Source of the DNA: Fontibacillus puldeungensis
Lineage (GTDB): Bacteria; Bacillota; Bacilli; Paenibacillales; Paenibacillaceae
DNA: 64,000 bases
Reading direction: 5' to 3'
Assembly (NCBI RefSeq): GCF_042678945.1
Contig: NZ_JBHTLM010000011.1
Coordinates: 109,306 to 173,305 of the forward strand
The number at the start of each line of letters is the position of its first letter. Position 1 is the stretch's first letter. Shown here one piece after another: positions 25,543-36,123 of the stretch. The position numbers and the translations under genes were made by a program. The notes below the pieces were generated by a model, which saw nothing but the letters and a program-made list of their open reading frames with translations, made no database searches and was not told where the DNA came from.

Positions 25543-28500
25543 CAACCGTAAAACCAAAACCAGCCGGAAGCTATTGGAGTGACGACCAATGGCGAGCGAT
25601 ATCGATGACCGGTGGGGATATGTTGGTTGCAGCGGCGGCAGGGTCGGGGAAGACGGCAGTGCTTGTCGAGCGAATTATCCGTAAGCTGACAGACCGGGAG
25701 CAGCCGCTCAGCGTAGATCGGTTGCTTGTCGCAACGTTTACGAAGGCGGCTGCTGCGGAAATGCGTCAGCGCATTACGGAGGCACTCGAGAAGGAACTGG
25801 CTAAAGATCCTGATCATGACTACTTGAGCCGTCAGCTGGCTATGTTGGGACGAGCCTCCATTACTACGCTGCACTCCTTCTGTATGGAGGTCATTCAGCG
25901 CTACTATACGCTTATTCCGCTAGACCCAGGGTTCCGGATCGCGTCCGAAAGCGAGACTGCTTTGCTGCGGCAGGAAGTACTCGAAACGCTGTTTGAGGAA
26001 AAGTATACTTCTGAAACTGCGGACAGCCCCTTTCTGAAGCTGGTCGATCTGTTTGGCGGGGAACGAAGCGACGACGCAGTGCTGGCGCTCATTCAGCGCT
26101 TATACGATTTCTCGCGGAGTCACCCTTGGCCGGAGGAATGGCTTAAGCAGGCGGCTTCCGCCTTTATGGCACCGGACATCGAAACGCTTGATAACAGCTC
26201 CTGGGTGAACAGCATCCTTGCCGACACGGCCTTAACGCTGAGTGGTGTTGCCGGTCTCTTGGCCCAGGCGATAGCGCTGGCTGGTGCACCTGGCGGGCCA
26301 GGACCGTATGTAGTTACGCTCGAGGAGGACTTAAGTGTCATTGAACGATTGCAGTCGGCAGTAGCCTCAAAGGCTTGGTCGACCCTTTATGATGACTTTC
26401 AGACGATTGCCTTTGGGAAGCTGAAGCCTTGTAAAAAGGACCAGACCGATCCAGCCATTCAAGAACGGGTTAAGGCACTTCGGGAAGAAGCTAAGAAGAC
26501 GGTCATGGATTTGCGGACACAGCTCTATGGCCGTCCGGCGGAGGCATTTTTACAGGAGATGCATGATATGGCCCCGCTGCTTGAGGAGCTCGCAGATCTT
26601 GTTAACCAGTTCGGAGACCGATACCGGAGGGAAAAGGTAACGAAGGGATGGCTTGACTTTTCTGATCTGGAGCATTATTGCCTGCAGATATTACGCCATC
26701 CCGAATCCACGCCGGAGCGGATACAGCCTTCCGAGGCTGCGCTCGAATACCAGCTTCAGTTCGAAGAGGTGCTGCTGGACGAATATCAGGATACGAATAC
26801 GGTACAGGAGGAAATCGTCCGGCTCATTTCAAGAAACGAGCCTGGTAACCGGTTTATGGTCGGCGATGTGAAGCAGAGTATTTATCGCTTTCGCTTGGCG
26901 GAGCCCGGTCTGTTCCTTGAGAAATACCGGACCTATGGAGATGATTTTGCGGGCGGGGCAGGCCTGCGCATCGATTTGGCTCGAAATTTCCGGAGCCGCA
27001 AGGAAGTTGTCGATGCCGTCAATTTGCTCTTCCGGCAAATCATGAATGAAAATGTTGCAGAAATCAGTTACGATGCTCGGGCCGAGCTAGTGTATGGGGA
27101 AGGTTTTCCTCCAAATGAAGGGGAAGATTATCGGCCGGAGCTGCTGTTGATTGACCGCAATACGGAAGGCGCCGACCCTTCAAACAATGGAGCAAGCCAA
27201 GATAGCACCCTAGCCGAAGAGGAAGATGAGTCCGAGCTGCTGGAAGCGGTACGTCTGGAGGCCCGTGCGATCGCTGCACGGATTCGCGGTATGCTGGGGG
27301 ATAACGGAAACCAGCCGCTTCGCATCTACGACAAACAGCAGAAAGCGATGCGCCCTGTTCAGTATCGGGACATGGTCATTTTGCTTCGCTCCACGTTATC
27401 ATGGGCTCCGGCGATGATTGAGGAGCTGCGGTTGGAGGGGATTCCGGCGTATGGGGAGCTGAACCAGGGATATTTTCAAGCGTCCGAGGTGGAAACGATG
27501 CTCTCGCTGCTGCAGTTGATCGACAATCCGCTGCAGGATATTCCACTGGCGGCAGTGCTCCGCTCACCGCTCTATGGGTTTTCTGAGGAGGAACTAGCCG
27601 AGATCCGGCTTGCTTCTCCGAACGGCCGTTTTTATGAGGCGGTTTTAGCATGTGCTGCGAACGAACAAAGCGAGTTGGCAAATCTGCCGAACACGTCGGA
27701 CAACCCGTCACATGATGAATCGGTCAGCGAGGCGCTGGGCACCCGGTTAGATGCTTTTTTGCGCCAGCTAGAGATTTGGCGGAACCTGGCTAGAGAGGGA
27801 GACCTCTGCAGTCTCATTCGGGACATTTACCGGGAAACCGGGTACCTGGATTGGGTCGGCGGGCTGCCTGGAGGAACTCAGCGGCAGGGCAATCTTCTCG
27901 CACTGCTCGATCGGGCCAGACAATATGAAGTATCTTCCGCTGCGCCGGGACTGTTTCGCTTTCTTAGATATATCACCCGACTCCAAGAAAATGGCGGCGA
28001 TTTGGGCGGGGCTGCGGTTTCCGGGGAACAAGGGGATGCGGTCCGCATCATGACGATCCACAAAAGTAAAGGTTTGGAGTTCCCGGTCGTCTTCGTGGCG
28101 GGGTTATCCAAAATGTTCAACCGGCAGGATTTGAACGCACCTTTTTTGATGCATAAAGAAATGGGGTTTGGCCCTAAATTTATCGATGGGATTGCCCGTG
28201 TGAGCTATCCGACGCTGCCGAATCTAGCGATCCGCCGGCGGGCCCAAATGGAGCTGCTTGCGGAGGAGATGCGCGTGTTATATGTTGCGCTGACCCGTCC
28301 AAAGGACAAGCTGATTCTTGTATCCTCGGTCAAAAATCTAACGAAAGCGGTCGAAACCTGGGGCGGAGCACTGGAGGCCCGGGATGAGCAGCTTCCGGAC
28401 TATATGCTTGCGCGGGGACGATGTTATCTTGATTGGATCGGCCCTTCGCTCATCCGCCACCCTAGCGCGGGCGAGCTGCGCCGTTTTGCCGGACTTTCTG

Positions 28501-29519
28501 AGACTTCACCGACGATTTTTCACGATGCGTCCGATTGGCATATTGCGTTTGTTTCATCCCGTGCAGTCACTCATTCTGGCGTGGCGGAAGCTGCGGCCAT
28601 CAAGGAGCTGCCAGCCTCGGAGGTGGAACGTTTAAAAGCACTGCTTGCGGGTGAACGGACATCTCCATCAACTGAGCAAATTGTCGAGGCAGGCTATATG
28701 CAGGAAGTAGAGCGCCTGTTGGGCTGGTCATATCCTTACGAGTCCGCCACGCGCTTATCGGCCAAAACATCTGTTACGGAATTGAAGTCGCTTATGTCAT
28801 TATCTCTGTCCGAAGATACAGGCCAGAATCTGTTTACAGAGAAGGAAATGCGGCAGGAGCTAACGGCCGATTCTCCGTCAGAGTTCAGACTGCACCTGCG
28901 ACGTCCTAGATTTATGGAGCAGCGCAAGCTCACTCCGACGGAACGAGGAACCGCCTACCATACTTTAATGCAGCATCTGCCTTTTGATGCGGAGCCGAAT
29001 AAGGACACGGTGTCTTCGACACTTGAACGACTTATAGAGCGTAAAATTATGACGCCAGAGCAGGCGGCGGAGATCGATGCGGCAAAAATCGCCGAGCTGC
29101 TGCTTAGCCCCCTTGGAAGCTTGCTTAGAAGAGCGGATTGGCTGAAGCGGGAAATGCCTTTCAGCTACGGCTTGCCGGCTGCCGAAGCGTATCCTCAGCT
29201 CATGGAGTGGATTCTCGGAAGCAGCGAAACACCGTCATCCGGTGGTGAAGGCAGAACTTTCGTACAACGTGAGCTGGAAGGGGAAACGGTACTCATCCAG
29301 GGGATTGTGGACTGCCTATTTTCCGTAGACGGCAAGGTATACCTGCTCGATTACAAAAGCGACCGGGTGCTTGCGCATCGCGGAGGGATCGAAGCGCTTG
29401 TTCAAACGTACCGGTTTCAGCTTGAGCTGTACGCCAAGGCGGTCGAGGAAATTACAGGCGTTCCTGTTGATGAGAAATGGCTTTATTTCTTCGATAGTGG
29501 CGATACGGTCAAACTTTAG
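25539..29519 (+). CDS. addA: ATP-dependent helicase/nuclease subunit A (AddA)
   Basis: The 1326-aa UvrD/Rep-family motor and nuclease subunit. Q-motif and Walker A occur at the start (WSDDQWRAI, AAAAGSGKT at 31-39). Walker B and helicase motifs are in EVLLDEYQDTNTVQEE, VGDVKQSIYRFR and IMTIHKSKGLEFPVVF. The C-terminal RecB-like nuclease carries VYLLDYKSDRV with the catalytic D-K pair. ATG 25539 overlaps the addB TGA (ATGA) and follows AAAGGAGG, so the longer open frame from 25494 is not used. AddAB loads RecA after Chi recognition. The residues needed for both activities are present, so the complex is expected to be active. Confidence 0.97.
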   Translation: MTTVKPKPAGSYWSDDQWRAISMTGGDMLVAAAAGSGKTAVLVERIIRKLTDREQPLSVDRLLVATFTKAAAAEMRQRITEALEKELAKDPDHDYLSRQLAMLGRASITTLHSFCMEVIQRYYTLIPLDPGFRIASESETALLRQEVLETLFEEKYTSETADSPFLKLVDLFGGERSDDAVLALIQRLYDFSRSHPWPEEWLKQAASAFMAPDIETLDNSSWVNSILADTALTLSGVAGLLAQAIALAGAPGGPGPYVVTLEEDLSVIERLQSAVASKAWSTLYDDFQTIAFGKLKPCKKDQTDPAIQERVKALREEAKKTVMDLRTQLYGRPAEAFLQEMHDMAPLLEELADLVNQFGDRYRREKVTKGWLDFSDLEHYCLQILRHPESTPERIQPSEAALEYQLQFEEVLLDEYQDTNTVQEEIVRLISRNEPGNRFMVGDVKQSIYRFRLAEPGLFLEKYRTYGDDFAGGAGLRIDLARNFRSRKEVVDAVNLLFRQIMNENVAEISYDARAELVYGEGFPPNEGEDYRPELLLIDRNTEGADPSNNGASQDSTLAEEEDESELLEAVRLEARAIAARIRGMLGDNGNQPLRIYDKQQKAMRPVQYRDMVILLRSTLSWAPAMIEELRLEGIPAYGELNQGYFQASEVETMLSLLQLIDNPLQDIPLAAVLRSPLYGFSEEELAEIRLASPNGRFYEAVLACAANEQSELANLPNTSDNPSHDESVSEALGTRLDAFLRQLEIWRNLAREGDLCSLIRDIYRETGYLDWVGGLPGGTQRQGNLLALLDRARQYEVSSAAPGLFRFLRYITRLQENGGDLGGAAVSGEQGDAVRIMTIHKSKGLEFPVVFVAGLSKMFNRQDLNAPFLMHKEMGFGPKFIDGIARVSYPTLPNLAIRRRAQMELLAEEMRVLYVALTRPKDKLILVSSVKNLTKAVETWGGALEARDEQLPDYMLARGRCYLDWIGPSLIRHPSAGELRRFAGLSETSPTIFHDASDWHIAFVSSRAVTHSGVAEAAAIKELPASEVERLKALLAGERTSPSTEQIVEAGYMQEVERLLGWSYPYESATRLSAKTSVTELKSLMSLSLSEDTGQNLFTEKEMRQELTADSPSEFRLHLRRPRFMEQRKLTPTERGTAYHTLMQHLPFDAEPNKDTVSSTLERLIERKIMTPEQAAEIDAAKIAELLLSPLGSLLRRADWLKREMPFSYGLPAAEAYPQLMEWILGSSETPSSGGEGRTFVQRELEGETVLIQGIVDCLFSVDGKVYLLDYKSDRVLAHRGGIEALVQTYRFQLELYAKAVEEITGVPVDEKWLYFFDSGDTVKL

Positions 29520-29565
29520 GTAGTTGAGTGATTTTTTATAGGTCGAACAAAAGGGAGAGTGAGAC

Positions 29566-30756
29566 ATGCGTATTTTGCATACGGGAGATTGGCATTTGGG
29601 TCGAACGCTAGAGGGACGTAGTCGGCTTCTTGAGCAAGAGAGCTTCTTGGACGAGCTAGTGCTTATGGCGAAGGATCAGCAGGCCGACATGATCCTGATG
29701 GCCGGGGACGTGTACGATAGCGTCAACCCGCCCGCTTCAGCGGAGCGGATGTTTTACGAGGCCTCTGCCCGTTTGGCTGAGGACGGCCGACATTTGGCGG
29801 TAATTGCGGGAAACCATGACCAGCCCGAGCGGGTGTCCGCTGTTTCTCCTCTCGTAGAGCGAAGAGGAATCTCGCTCGTTGGTTTGCCTACGGCCGAAGC
29901 CCTGAAAATTCACGTTCCCCGCACGGGAGAAACCGCGGTCATCGCCGCGCTCCCTTATCCGTCGGAGTCGCGGCTGGCCGAGCTTCTGGCCGGAGACGCC
30001 GATGAAGCCGAGCTCCGATTAGCATACAGTGCTAAGGTCGGCAAGCTGATGCGGCAGTTATCGGGTGCTTTTCGTTCCGACACTGTAAATTTGGCAATGA
30101 GTCATATTTATGTGTTAGGCGGACTGGAATCCGATTCCGAACGGCCGATTCAGGTCGGCGGCGCATATACTGTCGATCCCTCTGCACTGGATATCGGCGC
30201 TCAGTATACGGCGCTTGGCCATTTGCACCGGCCGCAAGCAGTGAAAGGAAATGGCGTGATTCGCTACAGCGGTTCGCCACTTGCCTATTCGTTTTCGGAG
30301 GCAGGACAAGCCAAATCCGTTATGATGCTCGACGTTGCTCCAGGCCAAGAGCCAGTCATGGAGGAGTTATATATCAGCAGCGGTAGGCCGCTGGTTCGCT
30401 GGTCTTGTCGAGGCGGGCTCGCGGAGGCGCGGCGCTGGCTGGATGAAGGCAGAGATGCGAATGCGTTTATCGATATGGAGATTTATTTGAATGAGGCGAT
30501 GTCGCTAGGCGATATTCAGTCGCTTCGCAAAGCGCATGAGGGCATCGTGCATATTCGTCCGGTATATCCCGGGCGGGAACTGGAAGCAGAGTTTTCGTCC
30601 AGAGCGCAGTTGCCGCTCAATGAGCTATTCCGTAAGTTTTACCAGCGCCAAACCGGCGGAGCTGATCCTGAGGACGAGCTCATCGAGTTGTTCATGTCGC
30701 TAGTGTCCGAAGATGATGAATCGGATGAGGCTGATGGAGAGGAGGCCGCCAAATGA
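29566..30756 (+). CDS. sbcD: Exonuclease SbcCD subunit D (Mre11-like nuclease)
   Basis: A 396-aa calcineurin-like metallophosphoesterase that with SbcC cleaves hairpin and protein-blocked DNA ends. Phosphoesterase motifs are HTGDWHLGR (residues 5-13), GDVYD (47-51), GNHD (82-85) and, further on, YTALGHLHRPQ. Together these supply the two-metal site. The C-terminus ends in a Glu/Asp-rich stretch (EDDESDEADGEEAAK). The start is ATG 29566 with AAAGGGAGAG. It overlaps sbcC by four bases and lies 46 bases after addA, probably in one operon. Confidence 0.96.
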   Translation: MRILHTGDWHLGRTLEGRSRLLEQESFLDELVLMAKDQQADMILMAGDVYDSVNPPASAERMFYEASARLAEDGRHLAVIAGNHDQPERVSAVSPLVERRGISLVGLPTAEALKIHVPRTGETAVIAALPYPSESRLAELLAGDADEAELRLAYSAKVGKLMRQLSGAFRSDTVNLAMSHIYVLGGLESDSERPIQVGGAYTVDPSALDIGAQYTALGHLHRPQAVKGNGVIRYSGSPLAYSFSEAGQAKSVMMLDVAPGQEPVMEELYISSGRPLVRWSCRGGLAEARRWLDEGRDANAFIDMEIYLNEAMSLGDIQSLRKAHEGIVHIRPVYPGRELEAEFSSRAQLPLNELFRKFYQRQTGGADPEDELIELFMSLVSEDDESDEADGEEAAK

Positions 30757-33700
30757 AACCGATCACCTTAAAGCTATCCGGGCTGCAGAGCTATCGGGAA
30801 ATCCAGGAGATCGATTTTGAAGAGCTGTGCGACACTGGCTTGTTCGGGATTTTTGGGCCGACCGGCAGCGGCAAATCTACGATTCTCGATGCGATTACCC
30901 TGGCCCTTTACGGAAAAGTCGGACGTGCCTCCGGCGGTACGCAGGGCATCATGAACCATTCGGAGGATACACTTTTCGTTTCGTTTACTTTTGAGCTTAC
31001 AAGCGCGCAAGGGGTGGAACGCTACAGGGTGGAGCGACGGTTCAAGCGCCAATCGGGCATTTCCGTCAGCAATACGATCAGCCGCTTTATCGAGATGGCG
31101 CCCGAAGGGGAGAAGGTCGTTGCCGATAAGCTGGCTGATGTGACCCGGTGCGTTGAGCAGAAAATCGGGCTGAAAATGGACGATTTCACTCGGGCCGTCG
31201 TACTGCCGCAGGGCAAGTTCGCCGAGTTTCTGTCGCTAAAGGGTGCGGACCGGCGCGCAATGCTGCAGCGGCTGTTTCATCTGGAGAAATATGGCGATTT
31301 GCTCGGTCAAAAGCTCACCCGCAAGGTAAAGGAAACGGAGCAGCGGCGCGGTGAGATTGCAGCAGAGCAGCAAGGCCTCGGCAACGCCTCCGAGGAGGCG
31401 GTCAAGGCGGCAGCTGAGGCGGTGCGGGAGGCTGCCGAGCTTGCCGCGCTGCGCCGCCGGGAGCTTGGCAGCGCGCAGCAGCAGTACGACCAGCTCGCCA
31501 AGGTGCGCGAGCTGAGTGAGGAGCGCAGCACCCGGGCTGTGCAGCTGACTGCGCTGCGCGAGCAGGGCGCGGGCGTGGCTGCGCTGGAGGCAAAGCTCGC
31601 GCTGGGGGCCTCCGCCGAGGCGCTCAGGCCGGGGCTCGCAGCCTGGCGGGAAGCGCAGCAGGCTGCGGCGGAGCGCGAGCGGCTGGCGGCCGCAGCCGCA
31701 GCCTCGGCTCAAGCGGCTGCTGCTGCGGCAACGCAGGCCAGCAAAGAGGCTGCTGCTGCGGCCGAGGCGCTCGGGCGCGAGGAGCCAGCGCTGCTGCTGC
31801 GGCTGGACCAGCTGGAGCAGGCCCGCAGCCTGCAGGTGGAAGTAGCCCAACTGCTCGCGGAGCAGCGGGCGCTGCAGGCGCAGCATGAGGCTGGCCAGCG
31901 CCAGCTGCAGAGCCTGATGGAGCAGACGCAGAAGGAAGAGCAGTTGCTCGCAAAGGCGCAAATCCGGCAGCGGGAGCTGGAGCAGCAGCTGAAGGATAAT
32001 GAGGTAAAATCCACCGAGCGCCAGCAAATTCAGACCGCCGTTCAGCTTAGCCAACAGCTGGCTCAGTTGAGGGAGCAATTGGTGAAGGCGGAGACAGAGG
32101 AAGCGGCTGGACGCGCCCAGAAGCTGGCGGCGGAGCAGCGACTAGAAAGCATTAAGAAAAAGGAACAGATTAAGGATTCCTCACAGCTAATCTTATCGGA
32201 CCATGCACAGGAAAACTACAGGAAGCTGTCTGTTCTCGAGTCTGCTGTTAAGCGCTTCGGAGAAAGCTTGCTGCAGCAGGAAACGACGCTTCGATTGAAA
32301 CTGAAAGAACGAGAAAGACAAATTTGGTCCGCTAGGCTAGCAGTGGATTTACAAAGCGAGGAGCCGTGTCCGGTATGCGGCTCGGTGCACCACCCTATGC
32401 TGGCTACGCAGGTGGATGGTCCGGCGTTACAAAATGACGCCGAATTGGATGAACTAGCTGGCGTTATATCAGCTGCTCGAGAGATTACGCTTACGGTTGC
32501 CCAGGATCTGGAGCTCTGCCGAGGATTAATGAATCTTCTTGGGGGGCCAATACCTGAAGGCGGATTTGGCAGTGACACAGACTCCTATCAAGCCGCCGCG
32601 ACTGTGGAGGCTCCGGAATCAGTCGACCTAGGGCAGCATGCGACCGTATCTGACTACTTGGCGGAAGCCCGGTGTGAGGCTGAAGTGCTTAAACAGGAGC
32701 GTTCCGGCATTCGGCAACGGCTTGAGTTGCTACAGAAGGAGATCCGAGCCGCACAAAGTGAGACGGATATGCTTCGTCCGCAGCGTTCCTCTGCTGAAGC
32801 GTCGCTCGCCGCAGTCTCTGGAGTGCTGGAGCAAGCCGCTTTGCGAACCGCTCACATTCGGGAATCGCTTACGACCCTTTTGAAGCAATGGGATATGGAA
32901 TATCCGGACCTATTGCCGGAGGAGGCCCTTCAAAAACTGGAGGAGTACACGGAGAAAGACCGAAAGTCCGAGGACCTTCGTCAGCGGCTATCGCTTAGTA
33001 TACCGTTCATCGAGGAGAAATCTGCGAATTTGCAGACGCTGAGCCGGGAAACGGTAGAACTGGAGAAAATGCTGCTCCAGTGGCAAGTTCAAGAGCAGGG
33101 GAAGAGGGATCTGCTGCAAGAGAAGCAGGGCCGCTTGTTCGCTTGGGTCGGTGATCGTCCGGTTGATGAGCTGCTTTTGGAGGCATCCAAACAGCTCGAT
33201 CTTCTACGAAAAACTGCAGAGACGACTCGAACCCGGGAGACGGAAACGATGGCCCGTGGCCATGAGCTGGCCCAAGCCGATGCGTTAGCACGGCAGGCTG
33301 TTACGGCTGCCCGTGACCAAGAGACGTCCTTACGCAGCCGGTGGCTGTTGGAGATGGAAACCTCACCATTCGCAGATGAGGAATCTGTGAGGGCGGCTCT
33401 GCTTGAAAACGGGCAAGCCGAAAAGCTGAATGAAATCATTCAAAATCACCGGACCCGTGAGCGCGAGCTGGAAATTGCACTTAGTGAGCTTGCTGCAAAG
33501 CTTGAAGGCAGAACAGTAAGCGAGGAAGAGTGGCGAGAGTGCAGTTCCAGGCTGATTTTGGCTAAGGAGCAAGATGAAGAAGCACTTCAGCTCAAAGCAC
33601 GTTCCGAACGGGATTTAGAGGATCTGCAGGCTAGACATGTACGCTGGCAGGAGCTTGAACACAGTCGCGTTCGTCTGGAGCATGAATCGGCTTTGCTTGC

Positions 33701-34196
33701 TAAGCTGCAGTCTTCTTTGCGGGGGAATGCGTTTGTCGAGTATGTGGCGGAGGAACAGTTAATGAATGTCAGTCAATCGGCTTCCCAGCGGCTGCGTTTT
33801 CTCACGAAGCAGCGATATGCCCTGGAAACCGATTCGGGCGGCGGCTTTGTGATTTGTGACGATGCGAACGGGGGAGTCAAACGTCCCGTCGCTACGTTGT
33901 CCGGTGGTGAAACTTTTCTAACGTCGCTGGCTCTGGCATTGGCGCTTTCCGCACAAATCCAGCTACGAGGACAATACCCGTTGCAATTTTTCTTTCTGGA
34001 CGAAGGTTTCGGTACACTTGATCCGGAGCTTTTAGACACCGTAATCACTTCACTGGAGCATCTGCATCATGATCGACTGTCCGTTGGCATCATCAGCCAT
34101 GTCGCTGAGCTTCGGTCGAGACTCGCTCGTAAGCTTATCATTATTCCGGCTGAAAACGGCGGGGCCGGCTCCAAAATCATGATTGAACGAATGTGA
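30753..34196 (+). CDS. sbcC: Exonuclease SbcCD subunit C (Rad50-like SMC ATPase)
   Basis: A 1147-aa Rad50-like ATPase. Walker A GPTGSGKST is at 35-43 and the C-terminal lobe has signature LSGGETFLTSLALAL and Walker B FFFLDEGFGTLDPE. Between them are two long coiled-coil arms interrupted by the zinc hook C539-P-V-C542 (CPVCGSVHHPM), which dimerises the complex. The first arm (roughly 31.38-32.0 kb) is unusually rich in Ala, Glu, Gln and Leu and clearly higher in GC than its surroundings. This gives long antisense open frames that are artefacts. Partner of the overlapping sbcD. Confidence 0.96.
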   Translation: MKPITLKLSGLQSYREIQEIDFEELCDTGLFGIFGPTGSGKSTILDAITLALYGKVGRASGGTQGIMNHSEDTLFVSFTFELTSAQGVERYRVERRFKRQSGISVSNTISRFIEMAPEGEKVVADKLADVTRCVEQKIGLKMDDFTRAVVLPQGKFAEFLSLKGADRRAMLQRLFHLEKYGDLLGQKLTRKVKETEQRRGEIAAEQQGLGNASEEAVKAAAEAVREAAELAALRRRELGSAQQQYDQLAKVRELSEERSTRAVQLTALREQGAGVAALEAKLALGASAEALRPGLAAWREAQQAAAERERLAAAAAASAQAAAAAATQASKEAAAAAEALGREEPALLLRLDQLEQARSLQVEVAQLLAEQRALQAQHEAGQRQLQSLMEQTQKEEQLLAKAQIRQRELEQQLKDNEVKSTERQQIQTAVQLSQQLAQLREQLVKAETEEAAGRAQKLAAEQRLESIKKKEQIKDSSQLILSDHAQENYRKLSVLESAVKRFGESLLQQETTLRLKLKERERQIWSARLAVDLQSEEPCPVCGSVHHPMLATQVDGPALQNDAELDELAGVISAAREITLTVAQDLELCRGLMNLLGGPIPEGGFGSDTDSYQAAATVEAPESVDLGQHATVSDYLAEARCEAEVLKQERSGIRQRLELLQKEIRAAQSETDMLRPQRSSAEASLAAVSGVLEQAALRTAHIRESLTTLLKQWDMEYPDLLPEEALQKLEEYTEKDRKSEDLRQRLSLSIPFIEEKSANLQTLSRETVELEKMLLQWQVQEQGKRDLLQEKQGRLFAWVGDRPVDELLLEASKQLDLLRKTAETTRTRETETMARGHELAQADALARQAVTAARDQETSLRSRWLLEMETSPFADEESVRAALLENGQAEKLNEIIQNHRTRERELEIALSELAAKLEGRTVSEEEWRECSSRLILAKEQDEEALQLKARSERDLEDLQARHVRWQELEHSRVRLEHESALLAKLQSSLRGNAFVEYVAEEQLMNVSQSASQRLRFLTKQRYALETDSGGGFVICDDANGGVKRPVATLSGGETFLTSLALALALSAQIQLRGQYPLQFFFLDEGFGTLDPELLDTVITSLEHLHHDRLSVGIISHVAELRSRLARKLIIIPAENGGAGSKIMIERM

Positions 34197-34212
34197 CCAG
34201 GCCCGCAAACCA

Positions 34213-34257
34213 AAAGAGCGCCTCCCATGCATAACATGAGAGGACGCTCTTTTTTTA
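34213..34257. terminator. Bidirectional terminator between sbcC and the flavoprotein gene
   Basis: AAAGAGCG / CGCTCTTT outer arms and CCTC, CATG inner pairings, with seven T on the plus strand and an A/T-rich flank on the minus strand. It serves the two convergent operons. Confidence 0.88.
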
Positions 34258-34267
34258 GAAAAAATTA

Positions 34268-36028
34268 TTATTTACGAGCTGCCAGTTTCTCACCAAGCAC
34301 ATATCCATAAGTCAGGCAACGGCCGTGGGAGTTACCGGGCATGTTGATCGGATAGTCAACGGCATTCGAGTTGCCGGAAGCGCTGCCTACGGCATATAAC
34401 CCTTCGATTGGACGTTGTTCCGAATCCAAACATTGCAAATCGGAATTTATGGACAGCCCACCACAAATCTGCAACAGCGCCGGACCTACTTTGGTTGCGT
34501 AGAACGGACCCTTCTGTACAGGTGTCAGGAAAATTCCTGGCTTATGGTAATCTTTATCCTCTCCGGCCGCACACATTTGGTTGTAGCGATTAACCTCGGC
34601 CAGGAAATTGCTCTTATTTACCCCGATCTTGTCAGCCAGTTCTTCAAGTGTGTTTGCCTTGAAGGCCAGGCCTTGCTTAATATAGCCGTCAATCGTTTCC
34701 TGCTGTGCCTTCGTATCGAATTCGGCTCCGACCGCACGGAAGCTATCCCAGAACATGCCGCCGCCTTTAGGCAGTCCTTTCACCAAATCGGTCAGCCAGT
34801 TGGCGTCAAAGATCGAGTAAGCGACATTACCGGATTTTTGCTTCATGATGTTCAAAGATTTGGCTTGTACCCAGGTTGCTTCGTTAAAGAAACGTTTTCC
34901 GTCTTTGTTTACGAACATAAACGGTCCATGGAACCAAGCGTAGGCTTGGGGGTGGATCATCGTCGGGAAAGGTCCTTCCTGCATGGCAACTCCGGCCCAA
35001 AGTCCCATCTTATGTCCATCACCAGTGTTTACACCTTTAGGGGTGTATTGTGACTCGACGGCTTTCTCAGCGATTGGAGCGTAATAGTGAACCATCTCCG
35101 GATCAGCCGCAATATCACCGGTGGCAATAACGACGCCTTTGGATGCAATATAACGCACATAGCCATCTGCGGTTTTGACGATCGCGCCGACCACTTTGTT
35201 GCCTTCCTTGACAAGCTGCTGCGCGGGAGCGTTGAACACATAGTTTACTCCGGCCTTAACCGAATCATTGTACAGCAGCGCAACAGGAGCGAAATCGCCC
35301 TCTTTAATATGTTTGCCGCCGAAAATCATATGGTAGCCCGGTTCATCAGGGTAAAGATCGCTCTTGGAATAGCCGCCCCAGATCGAAATGTAGCAGCTGT
35401 CAGCCTCCGCTTTGTTTAGCAGCCAGTCCATAGCTTCGCCGGAGCGGTTGAAGTACAGCGAGACAAGGGATTCGTCTACACGGCTGCCGCAGGTACGGAC
35501 CCATTGCCCCTGTGCTTTTGATTTGTCGATCTTAAGACCCATCTTACGCATGAGTTTAGAGTCAGTAACTCCAGCGCCACCGCCGCGTCCGTTCCATCTG
35601 CTCGATTTCTCAACGACGGTAACCTTAAGGCCTCTCTCGGCGGCAGAGCATGCGGTAGCGACACCAGAAAAGCCTGCCCCGAGGATCAACACTTCCGTGT
35701 CGACCGTTTTGACAATTTTGCTGGCCGTAATCGGAGCCGGCGGCGTCATAAATGACGGCTTTCCGCTTATTCCTGTTCCAGTGGTTCCACTTACGCTTGT
35801 AGAGGTAGCATCCGCTTCTGCGGAAGCTTCACCGCTAAAATATGTACCAAGGACGCCCATTGTGGCGATCCCGAGTGCGCCTGCCGCTGCCCCGCGGATA
35901 AAGGTTCTTCTGGAGAAGCCTTTACCCTCGAATTCCTCTGCTGGGTCTGCAGCTTCAGAAACATTTTCATCCATATTTTGTTTGGCCTGAGGCTGTTCTT
36001 TCGACTGGCGGTCTTTCTTGTTTTCCAT
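34268..36028 (-). CDS. Tat-exported FAD-dependent reductase (fumarate reductase flavoprotein-like)
   Basis: A 586-aa flavoprotein. Residues 1-37 are hydrophilic. A twin-arginine motif SRRTFIRG (R40-R41) and a hydrophobic stretch with a likely AxA cut site (GEASA, residue 70) follow. The FAD-binding motif is LILGAGFSGVATACSAAE near 114-131. FVNKDGKRFFNEATW and the C-terminal NMPGNSHGRCLTYGYVLGEK are typical of the fumarate reductase, urocanate reductase and 3-ketosteroid dehydrogenase group. The electron acceptor is unknown. No heme or FMN_bind domain is attached. It is last of the tatA-tatA-tatC operon, 96 bases after tatC, with AAAGGAGCG before the ATG. It is the obvious client of that Tat system. 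A role in anaerobic respiration is inferred. Confidence 0.85.
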   Translation of the reverse strand: MENKKDRQSKEQPQAKQNMDENVSEAADPAEEFEGKGFSRRTFIRGAAAGALGIATMGVLGTYFSGEASAEADATSTSVSGTTGTGISGKPSFMTPPAPITASKIVKTVDTEVLILGAGFSGVATACSAAERGLKVTVVEKSSRWNGRGGGAGVTDSKLMRKMGLKIDKSKAQGQWVRTCGSRVDESLVSLYFNRSGEAMDWLLNKAEADSCYISIWGGYSKSDLYPDEPGYHMIFGGKHIKEGDFAPVALLYNDSVKAGVNYVFNAPAQQLVKEGNKVVGAIVKTADGYVRYIASKGVVIATGDIAADPEMVHYYAPIAEKAVESQYTPKGVNTGDGHKMGLWAGVAMQEGPFPTMIHPQAYAWFHGPFMFVNKDGKRFFNEATWVQAKSLNIMKQKSGNVAYSIFDANWLTDLVKGLPKGGGMFWDSFRAVGAEFDTKAQQETIDGYIKQGLAFKANTLEELADKIGVNKSNFLAEVNRYNQMCAAGEDKDYHKPGIFLTPVQKGPFYATKVGPALLQICGGLSINSDLQCLDSEQRPIEGLYAVGSASGNSNAVDYPINMPGNSHGRCLTYGYVLGEKLAARK

Positions 36029-36123
36029 GAACGTTTCGCTCCTTTATAAAAGTGTAATTTGTAATACCAATCACCATGTGAGAGCATTTTTTCGGCTCCG
36101 CATATATGGGCCTGATACAGGAG

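Noticed and set aside
29519..29566. CGAACAAAAGGGAG as a LexA-type operator before sbcD
   Set aside because: The second half-site does not match GTTC, so it is not a Firmicute LexA box.
31236..32078. Long minus-strand open frame of about 280 codons, and others nearby
   Set aside because: It is antisense to the GC-rich Ala/Glu/Gln coiled coil of sbcC, is rich in Leu/Arg/Ala, and lacks a ribosome site. A compositional artefact.
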